Notes: generated from the letters alone by a model not told the origin. 64,000 bases of DNA from Ilyomonas sp965277535 (GCA_965277535.1 OZ255825.1:248001-312000), one strand, 5' to 3'. Shown: positions 9,131-19,159, numbered from the stretch's first letter. Made by a program: numbers and translations.

Positions 9131-9703
9131 TTATGAAAGCGCCCAGGCTTTATCGCCTTTTTTATAAGGCATATCACCAACATATTTACCTGGAACAGGC
9201 AGATAACGCAATGCTTTGGTAGCGCCGACCTCGCTGGTAAAATATCCCCAAACGGTTAGTTGCTTCATCAAACTGAAATAATGATTCGGATCTTTTTCTT
9301 TTCTTGAAGAAATGTATTTTTTGGCTTCATCATCTAACATTACCAACAAATCATGTTTTTGATTTGGAGCTAATTCCATAAAGCCTTTATCATATTTTTT
9401 CTTGCTCGCATCATTCAGTTTTGTAATACCATCAGTAAACGTTTTTTGCTCATCTTCGCTGTAGCAATCGGTAACAATTGTTTTCATAAACTGCCCGATT
9501 TGTGCAGCTTTCGCACCCGGCGAAGATGCGGTGGTTGGCAAAATGGTATCGCCAACTTCATCTAACAAACCAATATCGTCTAAGGCAAATAAACCTTCTT
9601 TTTTGCCGGTGGTTTTGCAACCGGTGAGGAAGGCTTCAGCACCTACCAAAGTGCCGCCAACCAATAATGCAATTGATGCAAGCGCATCTCTTCTATTCAT
9701 CAT
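9131..9703 (-). CDS. Gluconate 2-dehydrogenase subunit 3 family protein (small subunit of a GMC sugar dehydrogenase)
   Basis: A 190-residue exported protein that normally accompanies a GMC flavoprotein subunit and helps its Tat export or assembly. The N-terminus has a twin-arginine-like start (M-N-R-R-D-A-L), a hydrophobic segment and a possible lipobox (L-T-G-C, Cys29). The mature part carries the family pattern D-x-I-L-P-T-T-x-S-P-G-A-K-A-A, and later F-x-x-L-K-Q-L-T-V-W-G-Y-F-T-S-E-V-G type residues. It is the last gene of a four-gene minus-strand set with two GMC oxidoreductases and a TIM-barrel protein. One small subunit is present for two large subunits. Confidence 0.9.
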   Translation of the reverse strand: MMNRRDALASIALLVGGTLVGAEAFLTGCKTTGKKEGLFALDDIGLLDEVGDTILPTTASSPGAKAAQIGQFMKTIVTDCYSEDEQKTFTDGITKLNDASKKKYDKGFMELAPNQKHDLLVMLDDEAKKYISSRKEKDPNHYFSLMKQLTVWGYFTSEVGATKALRYLPVPGKYVGDMPYKKGDKAWALS

Positions 9704-9862
9704 AGTATTTCGTTTTTATGTTTAATTAATTTATAGTAAAAACAAATCGTAAAACTTTTTTAAAGCGCCAGCCTTTGTAAAGGCTGCTTTTGTTTTTGTC
9801 AATTTTTTCTGCTTTATCTCTCCTATCTTACAAACTTCCCACTTGCGGGCTTTCCGACTTCT

Positions 9863-11599
9863 TTATAAATTTCCTTTTTTCATTTCATCAACTGCATAAC
9901 TTACCGCTCTTGCAGTTAATGCCATGTATAAAATAGACGGGCTTTGATTTCCCGTACTTGTCATACAAGCACCATCGGTTACAAAAACATTTGAGCAATG
10001 GTGCAATTGATTGTGCGCATTTAATAACGATGTTTTTTCATCTTTCCCCATGCGGCAACCACCCATTTCATGAATGTCTCTGCCGGGAGGCCAGTGATTG
10101 TCATTCGATACAATATTTTTTACACCAGATGCTTCAATCATTTCAGCACTTTGCGTTAAAAAATCTTTTAAAAGCGCTTCATCATTATCATCATATTGCA
10201 CGTTGGTGACCAATAAAGGTATGCCCCATTCATCTTTTTTATCTTTACTTAATGAAACCTGGTTGGTTGCTTTTGGAATCGTTTCTCCCTGACTGTACAT
10301 ATACATCCGCCAGCCAACCGGTTCGGTAATGGCATCCTTATAAACCGCGCCAATGTTTGGTTTTGCAACATCTACTTCACTCCCATCCCCCTTGCCTCTA
10401 AAGCAACTCATGAATGTTGTGTATCCGCCAACGAAGTCTTTTTCTTTTGTCTTTAAATTTCTAAAGTTGACAAGAATCGCATCCGTTGGATTTCTGCCAT
10501 AAACGTATGTGTCTTCAAAGCCATCAATCGTTCCGCTTACGCTACCGCGATAGTTGTGAAAGGCTATATATTTTCCAAGCAAACCGTTATCGTTCCCCAA
10601 ACCATTTGGAAAGCGGTGCGAAGTGGAATTGAGCAAAAGCAGATTGCTGTTCATAGCAGCCGCATTCACAAAAATGATACGCGCAAAATAATCGGTGGTC
10701 TGGTTTGTTTTTGCATCAATAATGCGCACTCCGCTTGCCTTTCCTTTTTGCTCATCATAAATAATGGAATGTACAACTGAGAACGGACGCACGGTTAGAT
10801 TACCTGTTTTTTCAGCCCAGGGCAATGTGCTGCTCACCGAACTGAAATAGCCGCCAAACGGGCATCCGCGCATACACATGTTTCTTGCCATGCACTTTAC
10901 CCTGCCTTGTTGTTTGTGTATCTCTTTCGGCTCGGTGATGTGTGCCCAGCGCGCATGAACATAATCGCGGTTGAATTTTTGTTTTATGCTTTTTTTCAAA
11001 GAACGTTCAGGTAAGTTTAAATCAAACGGTGGAAGAAATTCACCATCAGGCATGGCTTCTAATCCATCTTTGTTACCACAAATGCCAATGAATGTTTCTA
11101 TATGAGAATACCAGGGAGCAATTTCTTTGTAATCAATCGGCCATTCAATGCCGTATCCAAATCGGGCAGGATTTTTAAATTCATAATCGCTCCAGCGTTG
11201 TGTTGCTCTTCCCCAAATGATAGATTTACCGCCCACCTGATAACCGCGTATCCAATCGAATGGTTTGTCCTGCACGTAAGGATGGTCGTTATCTTTTATA
11301 AAAAAATGAGCCGTATCTTCTCCATAACCTGCAGCCGTTGTAATTAAAGGATTTTCTTTGATTACACTTTGCGGAGTTTGACCACGATGCGGAAACTCCC
11401 ACGGAGCAAGAGTTGCAGTAGGATAATCTTTGTTATGTACAACGTTTCTTCCACGTTCCAACACCAAAGTTTTTAACCCCTTTTCACAAAGCTCTTTGGC
11501 TGCCCAGCCACCACTAATGCCGGAGCCAATCACAATAGCATCGTAAGTGTGCTGTGATTGTCCACCGGAATTAATATTGACTTGCAACGTATCGCCCAT
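9863..11599 (-). CDS. GMC family FAD-dependent oxidoreductase (sugar dehydrogenase large subunit), paralogue A
   Basis: A 578-residue flavoprotein expected to oxidise a sugar or sugar alcohol hydroxyl and pass electrons to a cytochrome. The FAD-binding Rossmann motif is V-I-G-S-G-I-S-G-G-W-A-A-K-E-L near residues 23-37. A GMC segment G-G-K-S-I-I-W-G and the Cys cluster C-M-A-R-N-M-C-M-R-G-C follow. The C-terminal block is H-E-M-G-G-C-R-M-G with S-T-G-N-Q-S-P-S-I-L-Y-M-A-L-T-A-R-A, typical of the gluconate-2-dehydrogenase/glucose-3-dehydrogenase branch. No signal peptide of its own is seen; co-export with the Tat-type small subunit is likely (inference). One near-copy of the recurrent word lies inside (10704). 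Confidence 0.9.
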   Translation of the reverse strand: MGDTLQVNINSGGQSQHTYDAIVIGSGISGGWAAKELCEKGLKTLVLERGRNVVHNKDYPTATLAPWEFPHRGQTPQSVIKENPLITTAAGYGEDTAHFFIKDNDHPYVQDKPFDWIRGYQVGGKSIIWGRATQRWSDYEFKNPARFGYGIEWPIDYKEIAPWYSHIETFIGICGNKDGLEAMPDGEFLPPFDLNLPERSLKKSIKQKFNRDYVHARWAHITEPKEIHKQQGRVKCMARNMCMRGCPFGGYFSSVSSTLPWAEKTGNLTVRPFSVVHSIIYDEQKGKASGVRIIDAKTNQTTDYFARIIFVNAAAMNSNLLLLNSTSHRFPNGLGNDNGLLGKYIAFHNYRGSVSGTIDGFEDTYVYGRNPTDAILVNFRNLKTKEKDFVGGYTTFMSCFRGKGDGSEVDVAKPNIGAVYKDAITEPVGWRMYMYSQGETIPKATNQVSLSKDKKDEWGIPLLVTNVQYDDNDEALLKDFLTQSAEMIEASGVKNIVSNDNHWPPGRDIHEMGGCRMGKDEKTSLLNAHNQLHHCSNVFVTDGACMTSTGNQSPSILYMALTARAVSYAVDEMKKGNL

Positions 11600-11687
11600 G
11601 TTATGGTTAACTTGTTATTGTTAATGGTTAATGAGAATGACGTTTTATCAATTAAAATTAACCGTTAAAAATCTGCAATTAAAATAA

Positions 11688-13367
11688 TCAGATGTTGTTT
11701 TTCTTCATCTCGTTCATTGCATGATCCACAGCACGGGCTGTCATTGCCATGTAAGTGAGTGATGGATTTACGCAGTTGGAACTTACCATGAAAGAACCAT
11801 CGGTTACAAATACATTTGGCGCATCCCACACCTGAGTGAATTTATTCAACACTGACGTTTTAGGATCGGCACCCATGCGAGCCGTTCCCATTTCGTGAAT
11901 ACCACGTCCCAGCACAGCATCGTGGTCGTAACCCTTTATGTCTTTAACGCCCATTGCAGTAAGCATTTCAATGGCATCCTGCTGAATATCTTTGCGCATC
12001 TTCTTTTCGTTGTCTTTGATTTCAATGTCCATCGAAAGAATATTCAATCCCCACTTGTCTTTTTTATTTTTATCAAGTGTTACTTTGTTTTCGTGATACG
12101 GTAATGTTTCGCCGAAACCACCTAAGCCCATCGTCCATGCGCCCGGTTCTGTCAAAGCATCTTTATAACCACCGCCAATTTGCATTTCAGGAATTTCGCG
12201 AGCCCAACCCTGTCGGCTGGCGCCGCCCTGGTAACCAAAGCCACGTATATAATCTCTTTTATCGCCCAGCACATTACGGAACTGAGGAATGTAAACACCA
12301 TTGGCTCTTCTGCCATAGTAGTAATGGTCTTCAAAACCATCTACCTTGCCGCCTGCGCCTACGTTTAAGTGATGATCCATTACATTATGTCCCAATTCTC
12401 CGCTACTGCTTCCCAAACCGTCAGGCCAAACGTCGGTAGCCGAATTCATTAATACCCATGCACTATTTAAAGATGAAGCGTTCAGGAATACAATCTTTGC
12501 TGTATAAGTATATGTCTTGTTGGTTTCTGCATCCAATACTTCAACGCCGGTAGCCCGCTTTTTATCTTTATCATATAAAATTTTGGTAACGATGCTCCAC
12601 GGGCGAACTGTAAGATTTCCGGTGGCTGTAGCGGCAGGTAAAGTAGAGGACTGCGTGCTGAAATAGGCACCAAACGGGCATCCTAACCAGCACTTGTTTC
12701 TATACTGACAATTGGTTCTGCCAGGCAATGGCTCCGTAATGTTTGCCGTACGCCCGATGAACATGTGGCGCTGACCTTTGTAATAGTCTTTCAGCCGTGG
12801 CTGTAATGTTTTTTCAACGATGTTCATTTCCATTGCCGGCATAAATTGACCATCCGGTAGAACGGGAACATTTTCTTTTGAACCACTTACGCCAATAAAT
12901 TTCTCTACATAATCGTACCAGGGAGCAATTTCAGCATAGCGCACAGGCCAGTCAATAGCAATGCCGTCCTTTGCATTGGCTTCAAAAGAATGATCGCTCC
13001 AGCGGTAACTTTGTCTTCCCCACATTAATGAACGTCCACCAACGTGATAACCACGAAACCAATCAAAGCGTTTTACTTCGCTATACGGGCTTTCTTTCTC
13101 ATCTACCCAATAATCTAGGTTCGTTTCATTCAATGGATAATCGCGGTTCAGCACCGGATAATCTTTTATCATCTGTTGGGTTTTGCTGCCGCGATGTGGA
13201 AACTCCCACGGTGCTTTGGATGCATTTACATAATCTTTCACATGTTTGATATCTCTGCCTCTGTCGAGCATCAAAGTTTTCAAACCTTTTTCACAAAGTT
13301 CTTTGGCAGCCCAGCCACCGCTGATGCCGGAGCCGATGACGATAGCATCGTAATTGTTGTCAGCCAT
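11688..13367 (-). CDS. GMC family FAD-dependent oxidoreductase (sugar dehydrogenase large subunit), paralogue B
   Basis: A 559-residue paralogue of the next gene. It has the same Rossmann start (V-I-G-S-G-I-S-G-G-W-A-A-K-E-L), the G-G-R-S-L-M-W-G segment, a Cys cluster C-Q-Y-R-N-K-C-W-L-G-C and the C-terminal H-E-M-G-T-A-R-M-G with N-C-V-N-P-S-L-T-Y-M-A-M-T-A-R-A. The two flavoproteins differ in the residue after the H-E-M-G (Gly-Cys in A, Thr-Ala in B) and in loop lengths, which suggests different substrates. It is separated by 88 nt from the downstream paralogue and 145 nt from the upstream TIM-barrel gene, all on one strand. Confidence 0.9.
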   Translation of the reverse strand: MADNNYDAIVIGSGISGGWAAKELCEKGLKTLMLDRGRDIKHVKDYVNASKAPWEFPHRGSKTQQMIKDYPVLNRDYPLNETNLDYWVDEKESPYSEVKRFDWFRGYHVGGRSLMWGRQSYRWSDHSFEANAKDGIAIDWPVRYAEIAPWYDYVEKFIGVSGSKENVPVLPDGQFMPAMEMNIVEKTLQPRLKDYYKGQRHMFIGRTANITEPLPGRTNCQYRNKCWLGCPFGAYFSTQSSTLPAATATGNLTVRPWSIVTKILYDKDKKRATGVEVLDAETNKTYTYTAKIVFLNASSLNSAWVLMNSATDVWPDGLGSSSGELGHNVMDHHLNVGAGGKVDGFEDHYYYGRRANGVYIPQFRNVLGDKRDYIRGFGYQGGASRQGWAREIPEMQIGGGYKDALTEPGAWTMGLGGFGETLPYHENKVTLDKNKKDKWGLNILSMDIEIKDNEKKMRKDIQQDAIEMLTAMGVKDIKGYDHDAVLGRGIHEMGTARMGADPKTSVLNKFTQVWDAPNVFVTDGSFMVSSNCVNPSLTYMAMTARAVDHAMNEMKKNNI

Positions 13368-13429
13368 AATTTTTTGGATTTGTATTGTTTTATTTAGCCG
13401 CGAGCGTTAAGCTATGAGCTACGAGCAGC

Positions 13430-13441
13430 TTTGTTTTTGCC
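13430..13441 (+). repeat. Recurrent 12-mer TTTGTTTTTGCC, copy 2
   Basis: Exact intergenic copy, between the GMC gene B start and the stop of the TIM-barrel gene (71 nt from that stop). See findings. Confidence 0.6.
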
Positions 13442-13512
13442 CTAAAAATCTTATATCTTGTTTCTTAAACATTGCTTCTTGAATCCTGTACCTTCATTCT
13501 TGCTTCCTACTA

Positions 13513-14394
13513 TCACACATCACATATTTCCACGCACTTTTTTAATGCAGCCATTTTGTCTTTGGTGGTTGGGATAAACTCCTGCGCCACATAACCTTTG
13601 TAACCTGTTGCTACAATAGCTCTCATAACAGCAGGATAGTACAATTCCTGTGTGTCATCAATTTCATTTCTGCCGGGAACGCCGCCTGTATGATAATGCG
13701 CATAATAAGGATGGTTTTGCCGGATGGTAGCAATTACATCGCCTTCATCTATCTGCATGTGATAAATATCATACAGCAATTTAAAGTTTTCAGAACCGAT
13801 GCGTTTGCACAATTCAACACCCCATTTGCTGTTATCACACATGTAATCTTTGTGGTTCACCTTGCTGTTGAGCAGCTCCATTACCAACACCACTTTTTTC
13901 TTTTCTGCCAAAGACACTAACGGCTGCAAGCCTTCCACACAATTCTTTAAACCCGTTTCATCGTCCATACCTCTTCGGCTGCCGCTAAAACAAATCAGAT
14001 TGGTATAGCCCGCATCAGAAACATAGTTAATGCCATCGGTATAATTTTTCTGCAATGTGCTGTGGTATTGTTTATCATTAAACCCTTCTGTGAGACTGAT
14101 TTCCGAACCGTTGCACATAGGAGAATCCAATCCCCATTTTTTTACTGTTGACCACTCTTTCGGTCCTAAAAGATCTATTCCTTTTAAGCCGATTTTTTTG
14201 CCTGCTTCACACAGTGCATCCAACGACATGTCGTTGTAAACCCAACGACAGGCAGAATGATTGATATTGCCTTTTAAAGCCAATGTGTTTTGTGTTTTAT
14301 TTTTAGTAAATGAAGATAAAATAGTATCGCCTGCGGCCAATGCGGCTGAACCGGCAAGCATTGTTTTAATGGCTCTTCTTCTGTTTGATGGCAT
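13513..14394 (-). CDS. Exported TIM-barrel isomerase/epimerase (hydroxypyruvate-isomerase-like)
   Basis: A 293-residue member of the xylose-isomerase-like TIM-barrel superfamily. It starts with a Tat-like signal (N-R-R-R-A-I-K-T-M-L then an Ala-rich segment). Metal-binding-type segments are visible: L-V-M-E-L-L-N-S-K-V-N-H, Y-D-I-Y-H-M-Q-I-D-E-G-D, H-Y-H-T-G-G-V-P-G-R-N-E-I and Y-V-A-Q-E-F-I-P. These resemble hydroxypyruvate isomerase, but with an export signal and beside GMC sugar dehydrogenases. Action on an oxidised (keto) sugar in the periplasm is therefore an alternative. First gene of the minus-strand set, divergent from the Gfo/Idh/MocA gene. Confidence 0.85.
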   Translation of the reverse strand: MPSNRRRAIKTMLAGSAALAAGDTILSSFTKNKTQNTLALKGNINHSACRWVYNDMSLDALCEAGKKIGLKGIDLLGPKEWSTVKKWGLDSPMCNGSEISLTEGFNDKQYHSTLQKNYTDGINYVSDAGYTNLICFSGSRRGMDDETGLKNCVEGLQPLVSLAEKKKVVLVMELLNSKVNHKDYMCDNSKWGVELCKRIGSENFKLLYDIYHMQIDEGDVIATIRQNHPYYAHYHTGGVPGRNEIDDTQELYYPAVMRAIVATGYKGYVAQEFIPTTKDKMAALKKCVEICDV

Positions 14395-14527
14395 AATGAA
14401 TAGAAATCGTAGAGATGATTGAAAAGAGGCGATAAATGTATAGATTATTTTTATTACAGAAATTTGTTGTTTGCGGAAATTTTTTTACGCTATGTGAAAA
14501 TTATCCTTTTCTCAAAACAAATGTTGC

Positions 14528-14559
14528 TTGCAATAAAACACTTCATTCAATTACATTTG
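14528..14559 (+). promoter_or_regulatory. Candidate Bacteroidota promoter for the Gfo/Idh/MocA gene
   Basis: TACATTTG (14552-14559) fits the TAnnTTTG -7 box of the Bacteroidota primary sigma factor. A TTG about 21 nt upstream (14528-14530) could be the -33 element. It lies about 90 nt before the chosen start, inside the divergent region shared with the TIM-barrel gene. Confidence 0.4.
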
Positions 14560-14649
14560 CTTTGTGTTGCCTGCTCATGTTGCCGATTGCTTTTGGTTTT
14601 GCACAATATTTCACAACTACATTTTTTACACAAAAACAAAAACTTCTTT

Positions 14650-15807
14650 ATGAAAAGAAAATTAAGAATGGGCATGATAGGCGGTGGCAAAGGCGCATTT
14701 ATTGGTGCTGTTCATCGCATTGCCGCTAACATGGATGGTTTGATAGAACTGAATGCTGGCGCATTGAGTGAAATTCCTGAAATAGCAAAAGAATCAGGCG
14801 AACATTTGTTTTTGGCTCAGGATAGAATTTATACTTCGTATGAAGACATGATTAAAAGGGAAGCTTCTTTGCCCGAAGAAAAACGCCTTGATTTTATCTC
14901 CATTGTTACTCCCAACTTCGTACACTTTCCTCCTGCAATGATGGCATTGGAATATGGATTTAATGTAGTAGTAGAAAAGCCAATGACTTTTACATTGGAT
15001 GAAGCCAAGCAGTTGCAACAACAGGTTGAAAAAACAGGCAAATTGCTTTGCCTCACGCACACTTATAGCGGCTACCCAATGGTGAAGCAGGCAAAGCAAA
15101 TGGTAAAAGAAAATAGGTTTGGAAACATACGAAAAGTGGTGGTGCAATATCCGCAGGGATGGTTGAGCAAACTGACGGAGCGCGAAGGCAACATGCAGGC
15201 ATCGTGGCGCACTGATCCAACAAAAAGTGGCAAAGCCGGTGCGATGGGTGATATTGGTACACATGCAGCTCATTTGGCTGAATACATTACTGGTTTAAAA
15301 ATTACAAAGCTCTGCGCCGATTTGAATATTATGGTAGAAGGAAGACGGCTGGATGATGATGGCAATGTGTTGCTTCGTTTTGAAAATGGTGCGGCTGGCG
15401 TATTGGTAGCTTCGCAGGTGGCTGCTGGTGAAGAGAATGCGTTAAACATAAGCGTGTATGGCGAGAATGGTGGCTTGCAATGGTACCAGATGGAACCCAA
15501 TTCTTTGATTGTAAAATGGCTGGATATGCCAATGGAAATTTATCGGGCAGGAACACCATTCGTTGGCAATTATGCAAAATTTAATACCCGCACGCCTGGC
15601 GGTCATCCCGAAGGTTATTTGGAAGCGTTTGGAAACATCTATCGCAATTTTGCTATCACTTTATCAGCGCGTATCGAAGGTACAACACCGCCCGAAGAAG
15701 CACTCGATTTTCCGGGTGTAGAAGATGGCATCAGGGGCATGGCTTTCATTGATAACGTAGTAGCTTCATCGCAAAGCAATGAAAAGTGGACAGACCATAA
15801 AGTTTGA
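14650..15807 (+). CDS. Gfo/Idh/MocA family NAD(P)-dependent sugar oxidoreductase
   Basis: A 385-residue cytoplasmic oxidoreductase. The N-terminal Rossmann fold begins M-G-M-I-G-G-G-K-G-A-F-I-G, and the conserved E-K-P-M-T motif (V-V-E-K-P-M) is present. The C-terminal substrate domain has G-D-I-G-T-H-A-A-H-L-A-E-Y, with the family's Asp/His pair. Substrates of this family are cyclic sugars or inositols, including 3-keto sugars. I chose the ATG at 14650. The frame is open to 14419, but that part is low-quality sequence overlapping the divergent promoter region. Divergent from the TIM-barrel/GMC set and probably part of the same sugar pathway. Confidence 0.9.
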   Translation: MKRKLRMGMIGGGKGAFIGAVHRIAANMDGLIELNAGALSEIPEIAKESGEHLFLAQDRIYTSYEDMIKREASLPEEKRLDFISIVTPNFVHFPPAMMALEYGFNVVVEKPMTFTLDEAKQLQQQVEKTGKLLCLTHTYSGYPMVKQAKQMVKENRFGNIRKVVVQYPQGWLSKLTEREGNMQASWRTDPTKSGKAGAMGDIGTHAAHLAEYITGLKITKLCADLNIMVEGRRLDDDGNVLLRFENGAAGVLVASQVAAGEENALNISVYGENGGLQWYQMEPNSLIVKWLDMPMEIYRAGTPFVGNYAKFNTRTPGGHPEGYLEAFGNIYRNFAITLSARIEGTTPPEEALDFPGVEDGIRGMAFIDNVVASSQSNEKWTDHKV

Positions 15808-15811
15808 GGCA

Positions 15812-16909
15812 ATGAGTAAAGGTTTATTTTCGTTCCTTTTTTTTCTTTCCCTTTCTGCTATTTTGCTTTTTGCAATTACCTGTAAAAAAGAATTTAGTTA
15901 TGAAGGTGGGAAGTTTGCGAAATACAATTTTGTTGGTTCGCCGATGGCTTGCGTCAATGCACTTGTGAATGGCGATTATACAGCAGGCGCTGCAACTGCG
16001 GATTCTTTGAATACAGTACAAATATATATCAATGTTACTGCTCCCGGATTAATCAATGTAACAACTGATAAAGTGGATGGTATCTCTTTTACTACCGGCG
16101 AAATGAATCTTACTGATACTACTTCCAACATGGGTATCCTGTTGAGATGCCAGGGCACACCGGATTCAGCAGGCACTTTTACCTTTCAGATTCCAGGCAC
16201 TACAGGATGCTCATTTTCTGTAACAGTAAATGGTAAGCAAAGTGCCAACATCATCTTAACCGGTGCTCCGGATGATTGTTCTAACCCTATTCACCAGGGT
16301 TCATTCACAACAGGAATTGCTGCTACATCTTCAAATAAACTCACCGTTAATATTGACGTGATTCAAAAAGGTACTTATGCGATCACAACGGATACAGTAA
16401 ACGGATTTTCTTTTTCAGTCAAGGGTACATTTGCATCAACCGGAACACAGCAAGTAATTTTAGTAGCTAACGGAACACCCAACGCATCTGAACTGAGCCG
16501 CTTTACAATAACTGCCGGTGCTTCACAATGCAGTTTTTATGTGGCAGTAGATAATGCAGATCCATTGGCTACTTATGTACTCCAATCTGGTCAACAAAAT
16601 GGTGGTTTGTATTGCGCCCCTGGCTCGGTACAAGGCATTTACACATCCGGCACAACACTCAACAGCAGCAACACGCTTACTGTAAATGCGTATGTTACGG
16701 TAGCCGGAAATTATACCATTGCAACAACAGAAATAAACGGTATCCGGTTTAGTTCTACAGGCACATTCAGTAACCTGGGCGCGCAGGATGTTGTTTTAAA
16801 AGGCAGTGGTACACCTGTTGCTTCAGGTACGTTTAATTTTGTTCCACAAATTGTTGGTCCGGCTCCGCTGGGAGGCAGTTCGTGTGGGTTGGATGTAGAT
16901 GTGAAATAG
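15812..16909 (+). CDS. Lipoprotein with three related Ig-like repeats
   Basis: A 365-residue secreted lipoprotein. The start at 15812 lies 4 nt after the oxidoreductase stop. The signal peptide ends in F-A-I-T-C-K-K. The rest has three repeats of about 95-100 residues, each with a Y/F-T-A/S-G start, an N-V-x-V-x-x-x-G-x-Y/L-x-I-T-T pattern, G-x-x-F-S-x-x-G-T-F and a closing Cys-containing strand (C-S-F-S-V, C-S-F-Y-V, C-G-L-D-V). These look like small beta-sandwich domains seen in many Bacteroidota surface proteins. Function unknown. Its place behind the oxidoreductase may be only physical linkage. Confidence 0.8.
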   Translation: MSKGLFSFLFFLSLSAILLFAITCKKEFSYEGGKFAKYNFVGSPMACVNALVNGDYTAGAATADSLNTVQIYINVTAPGLINVTTDKVDGISFTTGEMNLTDTTSNMGILLRCQGTPDSAGTFTFQIPGTTGCSFSVTVNGKQSANIILTGAPDDCSNPIHQGSFTTGIAATSSNKLTVNIDVIQKGTYAITTDTVNGFSFSVKGTFASTGTQQVILVANGTPNASELSRFTITAGASQCSFYVAVDNADPLATYVLQSGQQNGGLYCAPGSVQGIYTSGTTLNSSNTLTVNAYVTVAGNYTIATTEINGIRFSSTGTFSNLGAQDVVLKGSGTPVASGTFNFVPQIVGPAPLGGSSCGLDVDVK

Positions 16910-17043
16910 CGTTCTTTCTTTTTTTAAAACACCAATCTATGTAGTTCCATTTTATTGATAAAAACAAACCTTCGAAGATTTTCATTCTTGCCATTGTTAT
17001 GAACGAACAATCATTCCACATTGATTACACAAAACACCATATT

Positions 17044-18933
17044 ATGCCTGGAAAAAAGTTTCTTTTTTTTATTGTATTGATTGCTGCTGTAACTGCTATT
17101 TGTTTTGCTTTTACAACCTCTTCTCATAACATGAAAGCCACCTTCAGAGACTTGAATAAGAATGGAAAAATGGACGTATATGAAGATTCCAAACAACCTG
17201 TTGAAGCAAGGGTGAATGACTTGTTGAAACAAATGACGATTGAAGAAAAAGCAGGTATGATGTTCATCAATGGCGCGAAAGTAAATGACGACGGTTCCAT
17301 TGAAGATAAGCCAGGCAAAGGGATGTTTGCTTTTGTTCCCAATGCGTTGCCGCTGATAAGAGACAGGAAAATGAACCACTTCAATTTCTGGTCAATTCCT
17401 TCAATTGAATCTTTGGCAAAATGGTACAATGCGATGCAGCAATATATGATTGATTCCACACGCCTCGGCATACCGCTTACCATTGCTTCTGACCCGCGAA
17501 GTCATTTTAGCAACAATGTTTTTTCAATGAGCGCAACTACGTTTTCGCAATGGTGCGAACCACTTGGCTTTGGCGCTATCGGTGATGAAAAATTAATGAA
17601 GGAATTTGCTGATGATGTGAGACAAGAGTATGTGGCTGTTGGCATTCGCGAAGCCTTGCACCCACAGGTTGATTTATCTACCGAGCCACGCTGGCCTCGC
17701 ATCAACGGCACATTTGGCGAAGATGCAAAGCTTACATCCAAATTGGCAACGGCATACATTCTCGGCTTTCAGGGGGATAAGTTGGGAGCGAATAGCGTTG
17801 CCTGCATGACCAAACATTTTCCAGGCGGTGGTCCGCAGTTTGAAGGTCTCGATCCACACTTTAACTTTCAGAAAGGGCAAGTGTATCCCGGCAACAATTT
17901 CAACTATCATCTCATTCCTTTTGAAGCTGCGTTCGCTGCACACACAGCAGCCATTATGCCTTATTATGGCGTGCCTATGAACGAAGGAAATGAGCATGTA
18001 GGATTTTCGTTTAACAAAGGCATTATTACTGGCTTACTTCGCAACAAATATCATTATGATGGCGTGGTTTGTACCGACTGGAATTTGGTGAGTGAAAATA
18101 GTATTGCCAAAATGATGGGGCCTGCCCGTGCATGGGGCGTGCAAAATTTAAATGAAGAAGAAAGAGTAGAAAAAATTATAGATGCAGGTGTTGACCAGTT
18201 TGGCGGAGAAAACATTCCTGAAGTTGTAGTAAAACTGGTGAAAGAAGGCAAAATAAAAGAGTCGAGAATTGATTCGTCAGTAAGAAGATTGTTGCGTGTA
18301 AAATTTGAATTGGGCTTGTTTGATGATCCTTTTGTTGATGTAGCAAAAGCTACACAAATTGTGGGTAATCCAGCGTTTGTAAAAAGGGGCGAAACCTCAC
18401 AACGCAGAGCGATTACACTGCTAAAAAATGATAATAAAGCTTTGCCTTTGCAACAAAATAAACTAAAAATTTATGTACAGAATATAGATGCTGAAGTGGC
18501 TGCACAATATGGAACTGTTGTTGACAAACCGCAGGATGCCGACATAGCAATTATCCGGTTGAATACGCCATGGTATCCGGTTCAATCAGAAATACCAGCA
18601 GCTAAGATGTTTCATCATGGCGACCTTGATTTTAAAGGCACACAGAAAGATAGCATTTTGCAATTGCTCAACGCTGTTCCAACCATTGTTGACATTTATC
18701 TTGACCGGCCGGCTGTAATACCGGAAATTAGTGCAAAAGCAAAAGGCTTGCTTGCCGATTTTGGTGCGAGTGATGCCGCTGTGCTGGATGTTATCTTTGG
18801 CAAATTCAAGCCCGGCGGGCATTTGCCAATTGAATTGCCATCTTCAATGGAAGCTGTAAGGAATCAAAAAGAAGATGTGCCTTACGATTCAAAAGACCCG
18901 TTGTATAGGTTTGGTTTTGGCTTAAATTATTGA
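17044..18933 (+). CDS. Glycoside hydrolase family 3 protein, exported
   Basis: A 629-residue beta-glucosidase-type enzyme with an N-terminal signal segment (F-F-I-V-L-I-A-A-V). The GH3 N-domain shows E-E-K-A-G-M-M and the K-H-F-P-G-G-G-P loop at about residue 256. The expected nucleophile is Asp345 in V-V-C-T-D-W-N. The C-terminal GH3 domain (about 440-629) follows, ending with G-H-L-P-I-E-L-P and Y-R-F-G-F-G-L. An EF-hand-like D-L-N-K-N-G-K-M-D-V-Y-E-D is near the N-terminus. I chose the ATG at 17044 because residues upstream of it are not signal-like. It would release glucose or a related sugar for the neighbouring oxidation genes (inference). Confidence 0.9.
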   Translation: MPGKKFLFFIVLIAAVTAICFAFTTSSHNMKATFRDLNKNGKMDVYEDSKQPVEARVNDLLKQMTIEEKAGMMFINGAKVNDDGSIEDKPGKGMFAFVPNALPLIRDRKMNHFNFWSIPSIESLAKWYNAMQQYMIDSTRLGIPLTIASDPRSHFSNNVFSMSATTFSQWCEPLGFGAIGDEKLMKEFADDVRQEYVAVGIREALHPQVDLSTEPRWPRINGTFGEDAKLTSKLATAYILGFQGDKLGANSVACMTKHFPGGGPQFEGLDPHFNFQKGQVYPGNNFNYHLIPFEAAFAAHTAAIMPYYGVPMNEGNEHVGFSFNKGIITGLLRNKYHYDGVVCTDWNLVSENSIAKMMGPARAWGVQNLNEEERVEKIIDAGVDQFGGENIPEVVVKLVKEGKIKESRIDSSVRRLLRVKFELGLFDDPFVDVAKATQIVGNPAFVKRGETSQRRAITLLKNDNKALPLQQNKLKIYVQNIDAEVAAQYGTVVDKPQDADIAIIRLNTPWYPVQSEIPAAKMFHHGDLDFKGTQKDSILQLLNAVPTIVDIYLDRPAVIPEISAKAKGLLADFGASDAAVLDVIFGKFKPGGHLPIELPSSMEAVRNQKEDVPYDSKDPLYRFGFGLNY

Positions 18934-19159
18934 TAGTGTTCCTCAGATTGCAATGGTAATTGGATGTGGTTATAAAAATCTGCGCTAACTGAGGGATAAA
19001 CAAAAAGTGATTACAACAAAGAATGATCGATCGAAATGGGTTGTGCTCTCAAATATATTGATGCTTAGATTCTAATGGTCGGCGTCCCTACTGACCAGAC
19101 CATTTTTCGATTTGTGTTCTCACCAACCGATAGTGGATATCACAAAAATTTAAAAGTAT

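Noticed and set aside
14794..15273. Minus-strand 159-codon open frame inside the Gfo/Idh/MocA gene
   Set aside because: Opposite conserved oxidoreductase residues, rich in Cys/His by codon complement, no recognisable domain.
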